DNA of 64,000 nt, taken from positions 1 to 64,000 of the forward strand of contig JBFHIJ010000002.1 in the NCBI GenBank assembly GCA_041596515.1, given 5' to 3'. This document shows positions 25,511 through 34,039 of this stretch, piece after piece (positions within the stretch are counted from its first letter, which is position 1; each line of letters starts with the position of its first letter). Source of the stretch: JBFHIJ01 sp041596515. GTDB taxonomy: Bacteria; Bacteroidota; Ignavibacteria; Kapaibacteriales; UBA2268. A program made the translations under genes and the position numbers. The notes under the pieces were generated by a model. The model worked only from the letters and a program-made list of their open reading frames with translations, ran no database searches and was not told the origin of the DNA.

Positions 25511-26056
25511 ATGTCAGAAGTTCAAAAATGTTGTAACTGTCAGCAAGAACAAACAGAAGAAGAATTATTAGTGATTCTCGAAGATGTTCTAAATGACTAC
25601 AAGGACAAGCCGGGTGCATTAATACCGGTACTACAAATAGCCCAAAATATGTTTGGCTATCTTCCTGAAGTAGTGCTTAAGAAAATTGCATTAAAAATGG
25701 AAAAATCTTATAGTGAAGTTGCAGGCGTAGTAAGTTTTTATTCTTTCTTTTCTACTACACCTCGCGGAAAATATATGATTAGAATCTGCTTAGGTACTGC
25801 ATGTTATGTCCGTGGCGGTAAAGACATATTAGACGCATTTAAAAATAAACTTAAAATTGATGTAGGTGGCACCACTGATGACCGACTGTTTTCACTTGAT
25901 GTTGGAAGATGTTTCGGAGCTTGCGGTCTTGCACCTGTAATCATGGTTAATGATGAGACTTTCGAAAGAGTTAAGCCCGATAGGATTGAACAAATTATAA
26001 GTATATATCAGAAAAAAGAGCTGGAAGAAAATATCGAGGAGAATGTAAATGACTAA
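25511..26056 (+). CDS. NuoE-like [2Fe-2S] subunit of [FeFe]-hydrogenase
   Basis: A 181-residue thioredoxin-fold ferredoxin of the NuoE/HydC/HndA family. The [2Fe-2S] ligands sit in CLGTACYVRGG and CFGACGLAPVI. The N-terminus carries an extra short segment with CCNCQQ (C-C-x-C), not usual in NuoE and perhaps another metal site or simply non-conserved. The subunit carries electrons between the flavin subunit and the hydrogenase. It overlaps the NuoF-like gene by 8 nt, and the chosen start follows a clear GAGGAG. The order HydC-HydB-HydA matches trimeric group A3 hydrogenases. Confidence 0.9.
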   Translation: MSEVQKCCNCQQEQTEEELLVILEDVLNDYKDKPGALIPVLQIAQNMFGYLPEVVLKKIALKMEKSYSEVAGVVSFYSFFSTTPRGKYMIRICLGTACYVRGGKDILDAFKNKLKIDVGGTTDDRLFSLDVGRCFGACGLAPVIMVNDETFERVKPDRIEQIISIYQKKELEENIEENVND

Positions 26057-29000
26057 CACACAATTTAAATCAGCTCAAGATTTACTTAAATACAGAGAGC
26101 AAATAAAACAGAATACTGAAAACTCTAAAATTCAAAGAGTAATTAAAGTGTGTACTGGCGGTGGTTGCCTTGCGACCGGTTCTCAAAAAGTAAAAGATAA
26201 GTTTGAAGCATTATTAAACGAAAAGGGCTATGACACAATACAAGTTAAAGGTACAGGTTGCCTTGGTCCATGTGTGAAAGGTCCTATAGTAGTGATGGAT
26301 CATGATAATACTTTTTATCAGGATGTAAGGATAGATGATGTGAATGAAATAATCACATCTCATATCGAAAATGGTGAAATAGTAGATAGATTAAATTGGA
26401 AAAGAGATGCTGACCAAGTATCTATTCCTAATATGGACGATATAGAATATTTTAAAGCACAGACAAAATTAGTACTTAGGAATTGCGGAAAGATTAGCCC
26501 TGAAAGTATAGATGATTATATTGAAATTGGTGGTTATTCTGCAGTGGCTAAAACATTGACAGAGCTAACACCTGACGATGTAATCAACGAAATGAAACAA
26601 TCAGGACTTCGTGGTCGTGGTGGAGCAGGCTTCCCAACATGGATGAAGTGGGGATTTGCTAAACGTAATGAATCAGATCAAAAATATATGCTTTGTAATG
26701 CTGATGAAGGCGATCCGGGTGCATTTATGGATAGGTCTGTTTTAGAAGGCGACCCTCATTCCTTGATAGAAGGTATGATTATCGGTGCTTATTGCATCGG
26801 TGCTTCTCAAGGTTATGTGTATGTTAGAGCAGAATATCCGCTTGCAGTTGAACGTTTACAAAAAGCTATTGACATTGCCAGAGATATGGGACTTATAGGT
26901 AATAATATATTAGGGACAGATTTTAGTTTCGATTTAGAAATCAGAATGGGCTCAGGTGCATTTGTTTGTGGTGAAGAAACTGCTCTTATTGCTTCAATCG
27001 AAGGTAAAAGAGGTGAACCAAGACCACGTCCTCCATTCCCTGCAGATAAAGGCCTTTGGGGTAAACCTACTGTACTAAATAATGTAGAAACTTATGCAAA
27101 TATTGCTGAAATTATATTGAAAGGCGGCGAGTATTTCGCTTCTTTCGGAACTGAGAAGAGTACCGGTACTAAAGTATTCGCTCTTTCTGGTGCTATTAAT
27201 AATTCAGGTCTTGTAGAAGTTCCAGTTGGTACTACGCTTGGTGAGTTAGTATTTGATATTGGTAATGGCATTCCTAATGGGAAAAACTATAAAGCGGCAC
27301 AAGTGGGTGGCCCTTCCGGAGGTTGCATACCTAAAGAAAACTTAAATGTTAAGTTGGATTACGAATCATTACAAGAACTTGGAGCCATCATGGGTTCAGG
27401 CGGTCTGGTTGTAATGGATGAAGATACCTGTATGGTTGACGTAGCCCGCTTCTTCTTAGAGTTCTCGCAAGAAGAGTCTTGCGGTAAGTGCGTGCCATGT
27501 CGCGTAGGTACTAAAAGAATGCTTGAGATCTTAGAAAGAATATGCAACGGCGAAGGTGAGCCTGAAGATATTGACAAATTAATCACATTAGGCGAGCAAA
27601 TAAAAGAAACTGCGCTTTGTGGTCTCGGACAAACTGCTCCTAATCCGGTGCTTTCAACAATTAGGCACTTCAGACATGAATATGAACAACATATACACCA
27701 GAAACATTGTGAAGCTGGCGTTTGTAGAGGTCTTGTACGTGCTCCGTGTCAATCTGCTTGTCCAGCACATGTAGATGTTCCGGGATTTGTATCTTTAATT
27801 GCTGAAAAACGCTATGCAGAGGCTTTGAGGTTGCACAGAGAACGTAATCCATTCGCAGCTGTTTGTGCAAGGGTATGTTTCCACACTTGTGAAGATAAAT
27901 GCCGTCGTTCTTCATTGGATGATGCTGTTTCTATCAGAGCATTGAAACGTTTTATGGTAGATCAGGAAATAACAATTCAGCTCCCTGAAGTAAGAGAAAA
28001 CGAAGATAATGCTAAAAGAAAAATTGCAATTATAGGTGCCGGCCCAGCCGGGCTTACTTGCGGATATTTCTTAGCAAGATTAGGCTATAAACCAACTGTG
28101 TTTGAAGCTGAGCAAAGGCCAGGTGGTATGTTAGTTCAAACTATCCCATCTTACAGGCTACCAAGAGAGATATTGGCTCGCGAAATTCGAATGATTGAAA
28201 ATCTAGGAGTAGATATCCATTGTGATAAGAAACTAGGAAGAGATTTCTTGGTAGAAGATTTAAGAAAGCAAGGATTTGAAGCTGTATTTATTGCAATTGG
28301 TACTCCTAAAGGTGTATGCTTAGATTTACCGGGTGGAAATCACTCTGATGTACATAATTCTATGGACTTCCTTAAAACTTATAACCTAAGAGGTTCTGCA
28401 CCAATTAAAAATAATATTATTATCGTTGGTGGTGGGAATGCAGCAATGGATTCTGCCAGATCTGCAATTCGTTTAGGAGCTGAAAGTGTAACAGTAGTTT
28501 ACAGAAGAAGTCAAGAGCAAATGCCTGCATATTCTGAAGAAATAGAAGAAGCATTGCAAGAAGGCGTTAAAGTTATGTCTTTGACAAACCCTAAAGAAAT
28601 CATAATTAAAGATGATAAGATTGTAGGTGTTAAGTGTCAAAGTATGACTTTAGGTGATTTTGACAGCTCCGGTAGAAGAAGAGCAGTAAGAAGCGAAGAT
28701 GAATTTGTATTAGAAGCTGATCAAGTCATTATGGCTTGCGGTCAAGATTTCGATGATAGCTTGATTCCACAAGGAACAAGATTAGATATGATTGGCGATA
28801 AAAGTATAGTTGTCAATCCGGTAACACAGCAAACTTCAGTACCTTGGGTATTCTCAGGTGGTGATGCTGCAGGTAATTTTGAAAGAACTGTTATCGAAGC
28901 TATTGCTGCAGGTGAAAGAGCAGCAGTTGGTATAGATGAGTTCCTGACAGGCGATAAGCATGCATTCTGGAGAGAAGAATGGAAAATAGATACTTACTTT

Positions 29001-29159
29001 GATCCAGATGCTGACCCAGTTCCTTATAAACGTGCAAAATTGCCTCTACTTTCAGTGGACAGACGTAAAAATAACTTCCAGGAAGTTGAACAGACTTGGA
29101 GTGAAGCTGAAACTGTAAGACAAGCTGAGAGATGCTTACGCTGTGACTATTCTTGTTAA
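26049..29159 (+). CDS. NuoF-GltD fusion, flavoprotein subunit of [FeFe]-hydrogenase
   Basis: A 1036-residue fusion. Residues 1-110 are a thioredoxin-like [2Fe-2S] domain (CTGGGC, CLGPC). Residues about 140-545 are NuoF/HydB-like: GRGGAGFP (189-196) for FMN/NADH, an SLBB region and ESCGKCVPCR (C478, C481, C484) for a [4Fe-4S] cluster. Residues about 560-1036 are a GltD/NfnB-like unit: Cys-rich CQSACP and CARVCFHTCEDKC, a FAD loop IGAGPAGLTCGY (from 662), a second Rossmann loop VGGGNAAMD (793) with YRRS after it (NADPH-type Arg) and a terminal CLRCDYSC. It thus may join NADH, NADPH and ferredoxin chemistry in one chain. Electron-bifurcating use is inferred from group A3 relatives. Confidence 0.9.
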   Translation: MTNTQFKSAQDLLKYREQIKQNTENSKIQRVIKVCTGGGCLATGSQKVKDKFEALLNEKGYDTIQVKGTGCLGPCVKGPIVVMDHDNTFYQDVRIDDVNEIITSHIENGEIVDRLNWKRDADQVSIPNMDDIEYFKAQTKLVLRNCGKISPESIDDYIEIGGYSAVAKTLTELTPDDVINEMKQSGLRGRGGAGFPTWMKWGFAKRNESDQKYMLCNADEGDPGAFMDRSVLEGDPHSLIEGMIIGAYCIGASQGYVYVRAEYPLAVERLQKAIDIARDMGLIGNNILGTDFSFDLEIRMGSGAFVCGEETALIASIEGKRGEPRPRPPFPADKGLWGKPTVLNNVETYANIAEIILKGGEYFASFGTEKSTGTKVFALSGAINNSGLVEVPVGTTLGELVFDIGNGIPNGKNYKAAQVGGPSGGCIPKENLNVKLDYESLQELGAIMGSGGLVVMDEDTCMVDVARFFLEFSQEESCGKCVPCRVGTKRMLEILERICNGEGEPEDIDKLITLGEQIKETALCGLGQTAPNPVLSTIRHFRHEYEQHIHQKHCEAGVCRGLVRAPCQSACPAHVDVPGFVSLIAEKRYAEALRLHRERNPFAAVCARVCFHTCEDKCRRSSLDDAVSIRALKRFMVDQEITIQLPEVRENEDNAKRKIAIIGAGPAGLTCGYFLARLGYKPTVFEAEQRPGGMLVQTIPSYRLPREILAREIRMIENLGVDIHCDKKLGRDFLVEDLRKQGFEAVFIAIGTPKGVCLDLPGGNHSDVHNSMDFLKTYNLRGSAPIKNNIIIVGGGNAAMDSARSAIRLGAESVTVVYRRSQEQMPAYSEEIEEALQEGVKVMSLTNPKEIIIKDDKIVGVKCQSMTLGDFDSSGRRRAVRSEDEFVLEADQVIMACGQDFDDSLIPQGTRLDMIGDKSIVVNPVTQQTSVPWVFSGGDAAGNFERTVIEAIAAGERAAVGIDEFLTGDKHAFWREEWKIDTYFDPDADPVPYKRAKLPLLSVDRRKNNFQEVEQTWSEAETVRQAERCLRCDYSC

Positions 29160-29183
29160 TCAGAAAATCGGAGTTAAAATATA

Positions 29184-30953
29184 ATGGTAAAAGTATATAT
29201 CAATAATCAAGAAGTACAGGTGCCCGAGGGCACCCTCGTACTTGACGCAGCCAAAAAGGCAGGAGTGAAAATTCCTACTTTGTGTCACATGCCAGGTATG
29301 GAACCTAAAGGTGCATGTAGAGTTTGTTTGGTTGAAGTCGAAGGAGCTCGTTCTTTGGCAGCTTCCTGCTCTATGCCTGTTTATGAAGGTATGAAAGTAT
29401 TTACAAATAATAAACACGTTCGCGAAGCTCGTCGAACAGTGGTAGAACTTCTACTCTCTGAGCACGACGGAGAATGCCCGACTTGCGATAGAAATGACGA
29501 CTGCGAATTACAACAAATAGCCCGTGAAATGGGTATTAAAGAAATCAGATACGAAGGTGCAAAATCTTCACACCAAATGGATACTTCTACTCCTGCATTG
29601 ACCAGAGACAATGGGAAATGTATCAAATGTAGAAGATGTGTAGACGTATGTAGTCAAATCCAATCTGTTGGAGCACTATTCCCTCAGGGTAGAGGATTTG
29701 ATACAGTCGTAGGTCCGGCGTTTGCTACTGACTTAGATACTGTTGCTTGCGTTCAGTGTGGGCAGTGTGCTGCTGTTTGCCCGGTAGGTGCAATTACTGA
29801 AACCTCTCACATCGCTGAAGTATGGAATGTATTGGATGATCCTAATAAAACAGTTATTGTTCAAACGGCTCCTGCAATTAGAGCTGCTTTGGGTGAATGT
29901 TTTGGTTACGAACCAGGAACTTTGGTGACAGGTAAAATGGTTTCCGCACTTCGTCAGATAGGTTTTGATAAAGTTTTTGATACTAATTTTTCAGCAGATT
30001 TGACAATCATGGAAGAAGGTACTGAACTTCTAACAAGATTAAAAAAACAATTAGTAGATGGAGAAAATGCTCATTTACCTATGTTTACAAGTTGCTCCCC
30101 GGGATGGATTAAATTTGCTGAATATTATTATCCAGATTATCTAAACAATCTTTCTACTTGTAAATCACCACAACAGATGTTTGGTGCTTTAGCTAAAACA
30201 TACTTCAGAGAAAGCATTGCTAAAGATTTAGAAGAAATTATTGTTGTGTCGGTTATGCCATGTACTGCTAAGAAGTTTGAATGCCAACGTCCTGAAATGG
30301 ATGACAGTGGCATAAGGGACGTTGATTATGTAATCACTACTCGTGAACTTGCAAAAATGATAGAGCAGGCAGGTATTGACTTTAAGACATTACCTGAATC
30401 TAAGATAGATAATCCGTTAGGAGAATCTTCTGGTGCGGCTGATATATTTGCCAATTCCGGTGGTGTGATGGAAGCAGCGATTCGTACAGCGTATGAATTA
30501 GTAACCGGTAGAGAAATACCATTTAAAAATCTTCATGTTACTCCTGTAATGGGGATAGAAGGGGTCAAACGTGCCTCTTTAAAAATCGAAAATGTAAAAC
30601 CTGAATGGTCATTCCTTGAAGGTGTTGAGTTGAAAGTTGCTGTGGCAAACGGACTAGCGAACACACGTAAAGTATTTGATTTGATGAGAAGTGGAGAAGA
30701 ATTCCACTTTGTAGAAATCATGACTTGTCCAGGCGGTTGTATTGGTGGTGGTGGTCAACCTCGTTATACTGATGACTCAGTAAGGCTAAAACGTATGGAA
30801 GCTATATATGCAGAAGATGAAGGAAAGGAACTAAGAAAATCTCACGAAAATCCTTTTATTACAAAAGTATACGAAGAATTTTTAGAGCATCCTTTATCTC
30901 ACAAATCACATGAATTATTACATACTCACTATTGTAAACGTGATATAGTATAG
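29184..30953 (+). CDS. hydA: [FeFe]-hydrogenase catalytic subunit
   Basis: A 589-residue HydA. Domain order: a [2Fe-2S] ferredoxin domain (CHMPGMEPKGACRVC), a NuoG-like His/Cys cluster region (CPTCDRNDDCELQQ), two [4Fe-4S] clusters (CIKCRRCVDVC, CVQCGQCAAVC) and the H-cluster domain. The three H-cluster motifs are intact: TSCSPGW (C304), MPCTAKK (C360) and TCPGGCIGGGGQP (C515, C519). Serine 305 replaces the Cys used for proton transfer in CpI-type TSCCP enzymes; I recall the Ser form from trimeric A3 enzymes. It takes up or forms H2. It sits 24 nt after the fusion gene behind GGAG. No hydE, hydF or hydG maturase gene is in the window. Confidence 0.95.
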   Translation: MVKVYINNQEVQVPEGTLVLDAAKKAGVKIPTLCHMPGMEPKGACRVCLVEVEGARSLAASCSMPVYEGMKVFTNNKHVREARRTVVELLLSEHDGECPTCDRNDDCELQQIAREMGIKEIRYEGAKSSHQMDTSTPALTRDNGKCIKCRRCVDVCSQIQSVGALFPQGRGFDTVVGPAFATDLDTVACVQCGQCAAVCPVGAITETSHIAEVWNVLDDPNKTVIVQTAPAIRAALGECFGYEPGTLVTGKMVSALRQIGFDKVFDTNFSADLTIMEEGTELLTRLKKQLVDGENAHLPMFTSCSPGWIKFAEYYYPDYLNNLSTCKSPQQMFGALAKTYFRESIAKDLEEIIVVSVMPCTAKKFECQRPEMDDSGIRDVDYVITTRELAKMIEQAGIDFKTLPESKIDNPLGESSGAADIFANSGGVMEAAIRTAYELVTGREIPFKNLHVTPVMGIEGVKRASLKIENVKPEWSFLEGVELKVAVANGLANTRKVFDLMRSGEEFHFVEIMTCPGGCIGGGGQPRYTDDSVRLKRMEAIYAEDEGKELRKSHENPFITKVYEEFLEHPLSHKSHELLHTHYCKRDIV

Positions 30954-30983
30954 AAAATTCCCTTATATAGTTCAGATTGCACT

Positions 30984-31022
30984 AAATCCGATTTGGGTAC
31001 TTGCACCTAAATCGGATTTTTT
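30984..31022 (+). terminator. Terminator of the hydrogenase operon
   Basis: AAATCCGATTTGGGT (30984-30998) pairs with ACCTAAATCGGATTT (31005-31019), a 15-bp stem with one G-T wobble and a 6-nt loop, followed by a T-run to 31022. It is a strong intrinsic terminator. Confidence 0.9.
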
Positions 31023-31426
31023 ATGCGTGTCAATGAATAGTCTGGGACATAGTTAATAAATCTCAAAAATGCCTTCCTGCATATTCCATAAATTGATATT
31101 CAATTATAGTAACAAACTTCAATATGTTTGGCTATCTATTTGTAATTCTATTAGATACACTTTATATTATTCAGTTAATCTAATCTTATGACATTGTATT
31201 ATGAGATATACAAAGTATCTACTATGTATATTTGATTTAAGTAAATATCTCTTACGAATAAGCTGTAATAGAAGTGATATGAAATTATTGAATGCAGATT
31301 TAAATCAATCTTATTAATGTAGCGAATAAAATAGATGTTAATAACTTTTGATACCTAAATAATTATGAAATAGCTTCTATTTTGTTATCTTGTAAATGGT
31401 TTTAAGAACATATATATATTCGAGAT
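31023..31426. other. Gene-free region upstream of meaB
   Basis: About 400 AT-rich bases between the hydrogenase terminator and meaB. The clearest promoter-like element is TATGTTTG at 31123-31130 (TAnnTTTG form), but it is about 300 nt from the gene and no -33 TTG is well placed. I saw no ORF, tRNA or strong hairpin. Confidence 0.4.
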
Positions 31427-32536
31427 ATGGGTAAAAATATAAATAAACCTGAATGGGTACCTGACAATGCAGGTTCCGAATTTACAACTAATGTAATGAA
31501 AGGCGTGGATTTAGATGCTGTCAGAAGCAACAGAAATCTAAATGTAGTTAAAAGAAAAAGTGTAAGTATAGATGATTTTGTTAAAGGTATAAAAGAACAC
31601 AATTTATCTATCATTTCTAAAGCGATTACCCTAATAGAAAGTAACAATCCAAAACACAACCGAGAAGCTCAGGATGTGCTAAAAGCAATAAACTCTCTAA
31701 CCGGAAACTCGGTTAGAGTTGGTATTACAGGGCCTCCGGGAGCGGGTAAGAGTACTTTTATAGAAGCATTAGGTACTTTCCTAGTTAAGAATGGGTTTAA
31801 GGTTGCAGTGTTGGCGGTAGATCCCAGCAGCACAGTCACGAAAGGTTCTATATTAGGTGATAAAACTCGTATGGAAATGCTTTCCAGAGAAAAGAATGCA
31901 TATATCAGACCATCCCCATCTTCCGGTTCATTGGGAGGAGTTGCAAAGAAAACAAGAGAGACAATTCAAATATGTGAAGCAGCAGGATATGATGTTATTT
32001 TGATTGAAACAGTAGGAGTAGGTCAAAGCGAAACAACTGTCAGGTCAATGGTAGATTTGTTTATGTTATTGCTTTTACCCGGTTCAGGTGACGAACTGCA
32101 GGGAATCAAAAAAGGAGTAGTCGAACTTGCTGATTTATTAGTGATTAACAAAGCAGATGGAGATTACAAAGTACGAGCTAATATTACAAAAAATGCTTAT
32201 GAAAGTGCCTTGTATCTATTACAGCCCGCAACTAAAGGTTGGAAAACTCAAGTAAGAACTTGCTCTGCACTCAATAATATCGACATAGATTCTGTTTGGT
32301 CTACCGTAAACGAGTTTGTCCTAAAGACAAAAGATTCTGGTGTCTTTGACAGTCGTCGTAAAGAGCAAGTAATGGAATGGGTCTTTAGCATGATTGAAGA
32401 TAATTTGAAATCAATGTTTTTTACCAATAGTCAGGTAAAATCCAATTTACCAACGATTAAACAGAAGGTCAAAGCAGGCGAATTAACTCCTGCGCTGGCT
32501 GTTGAAGAATTGTTACAATACTTCAAAAAGGATTAA
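31427..32536 (+). CDS. meaB: Methylmalonyl-CoA mutase-associated GTPase MeaB
   Basis: A 369-residue G3E P-loop GTPase of the MeaB/ArgK family. It protects and reloads the B12-dependent methylmalonyl-CoA mutase. The Walker A GPPGAGKST is at residues 102-110. DPSSTVTKGSILGDKTRM, then SGSLGG, ETVGVGQSE and VINKADGD (G4-type NKxD) are family blocks. It has an N-terminal extension (residues 1-60) and a helical C-terminal tail. No mutase gene is present in the window, but the sodium-pumping methylmalonyl-CoA decarboxylase at 1031-4645 uses the same substrate, supporting a propionate/succinate route. rdgB follows after 1 nt. Confidence 0.95.
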   Translation: MGKNINKPEWVPDNAGSEFTTNVMKGVDLDAVRSNRNLNVVKRKSVSIDDFVKGIKEHNLSIISKAITLIESNNPKHNREAQDVLKAINSLTGNSVRVGITGPPGAGKSTFIEALGTFLVKNGFKVAVLAVDPSSTVTKGSILGDKTRMEMLSREKNAYIRPSPSSGSLGGVAKKTRETIQICEAAGYDVILIETVGVGQSETTVRSMVDLFMLLLLPGSGDELQGIKKGVVELADLLVINKADGDYKVRANITKNAYESALYLLQPATKGWKTQVRTCSALNNIDIDSVWSTVNEFVLKTKDSGVFDSRRKEQVMEWVFSMIEDNLKSMFFTNSQVKSNLPTIKQKVKAGELTPALAVEELLQYFKKD

Positions 32537-32537
32537 T

Positions 32538-33122
32538 ATGGATGTTTTGATTGCATCAAATAATAAGCATAAAATAGAAGAAATTTCTAATATTTGTAAT
32601 ACTATAATACCCGGATATTTTAACTTTTTCAGTATAGCTGATGTAATGAATACTGAATTTGATGTAGAAGAAACTGGAGTAACCCTTTCTGAAAATGCTA
32701 TTCTCAAAGCTAAAGCATATTTTGAAGTTGCAAATATGCCCGTTTTAGCAGATGATACTGGTTTGGAAGTCAGAGCTTTAAATAATGCTCCCGGTGTATA
32801 CTCCGCAAGGTACGCTGGTGAACATGGAAATGATTTGGCGAATCGTCAAAAGTTGTTATTTGATTTGAGCGAAGAATCTGATAGATATGCCCATTTTAAA
32901 ACTGTCCTATGTTTTTTTGATGGCGAAAACGAACGTCTAATCGAAGGTATCTGTAAAGGCAAAATATCTGAAATCGAAAAAGGTAACAATGGATTTGGGT
33001 ATGACCCAATTTTTATACCTGATGGTTTTGACTTAACATTTGCGGAGCTGTCTCCTCAGGAAAAGAATAGTATTAGTCATAGATATAAAGCTGTTGTTAA
33101 CTTTGCTAATATGTTCAAGTGA
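32538..33122 (+). CDS. rdgB: dITP/XTP pyrophosphatase
   Basis: A 194-residue HAM1/RdgB nucleotide-sanitising enzyme that hydrolyses dITP, XTP and ITP to monophosphates. VLIASNNKHKIEEI is the N-terminal signature, ADDTGLEVRALNNAPGVYSA holds substrate and metal residues, and GFGYDPIFIP and SHRYKAV are the other conserved blocks. The ATG at 32538 is chosen because it gives the standard MDVLIASNN start; the frame could run further upstream. It begins 1 nt after meaB and overlaps the next gene by 4 nt, so the three genes form an operon. Confidence 0.95.
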   Translation: MDVLIASNNKHKIEEISNICNTIIPGYFNFFSIADVMNTEFDVEETGVTLSENAILKAKAYFEVANMPVLADDTGLEVRALNNAPGVYSARYAGEHGNDLANRQKLLFDLSEESDRYAHFKTVLCFFDGENERLIEGICKGKISEIEKGNNGFGYDPIFIPDGFDLTFAELSPQEKNSISHRYKAVVNFANMFK

Positions 33123-33847
33123 AATATTTAGTATATATATTGGTTACTTTTTTGCTGGCTACAATACACTTGTACTCATCTGATACTAATAATTATAGTA
33201 TTGATATTATTATTAATAGGCATTTTTATTCAGGTAACTTTAAAAATTTGGGAGGAATTCCTGATTGTTGTCCGAACATCAGAACCGGTAACGGAATTTC
33301 TCCCGGTATTAATATTTCTAAGCCCATTTCTATTTATAACATATATTATGACTTTTCTTTTGGATTAAATACTGTTACCGGTAAGTTATCATATAACGAA
33401 CAAGCTCCTATATTAGTCAATAATCAAGCTGAAATGGGAATATTTACACATGATTTAGAATTTGATTTATATTATTTTTACATTTCAGTTGCCAAAAGTT
33501 ATAAAATTGACGATTTTAATTGTGCATTTGGCATTGGTAACCATTTTCTATTAAAATCCAACTATAGTCAACTCGAGAAGCTAACTACTCCTGATAATTA
33601 TGGTGTGTTTTCTGACACACATACAAGAGTACGTAACGAAAGCAAAGGTTCTATACCAAACATTAGCAACTTTGTGCCATTCTTGAAATTCGATGTTTCA
33701 TATCAATTTATAAGGCCTATCGAAAATCAATTTTTAAGTTTCAATCCTTATTTTCATTTTGAAATGCCTTTACTTTCAATACTACATAATCAATCTTGGA
33801 GATATTATAGTATTGGATTAGGATTAAAATTTACGATCAATCCATAA
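33119..33847 (+). CDS. Exported protein, possible outer-membrane barrel
   Basis: A 242-residue protein with a signal peptide (MKYLVYILVTFLLATIHLYS). The mature part is rich in aromatic residues and alternating polar/hydrophobic stretches, such as SIYNIYYDFSFGLNTVTG and YYFYISVAKSYKI. The C-terminus ends GLGLKFTINP, not the typical phenylalanine of outer-membrane barrels. An outer-membrane beta-barrel or surface lipid-facing protein is plausible; no family is recognised. It starts at a GTG that overlaps the rdgB stop by 4 nt, which suggests translation as part of that operon. About 190 nt of AT-rich DNA separates it from the ClC gene. Confidence 0.7.
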   Translation: MKYLVYILVTFLLATIHLYSSDTNNYSIDIIINRHFYSGNFKNLGGIPDCCPNIRTGNGISPGINISKPISIYNIYYDFSFGLNTVTGKLSYNEQAPILVNNQAEMGIFTHDLEFDLYYFYISVAKSYKIDDFNCAFGIGNHFLLKSNYSQLEKLTTPDNYGVFSDTHTRVRNESKGSIPNISNFVPFLKFDVSYQFIRPIENQFLSFNPYFHFEMPLLSILHNQSWRYYSIGLGLKFTINP

Positions 33848-34039
33848 TTTACTACCTTCTCGATAAGATAGAATACTGTGTAAATAGCAACTAAACGAAT
33901 AATTTCTCTTTAAACTAATATTATTTTATATCCATATATTGTATATATATTTTCTTTTTCATCTTTATTAATTATGTTTGGATACATACTAAAAACGCAA
34001 TCAAAAATATTCCTTCTTTTTATATCAATCGGTAGATAA

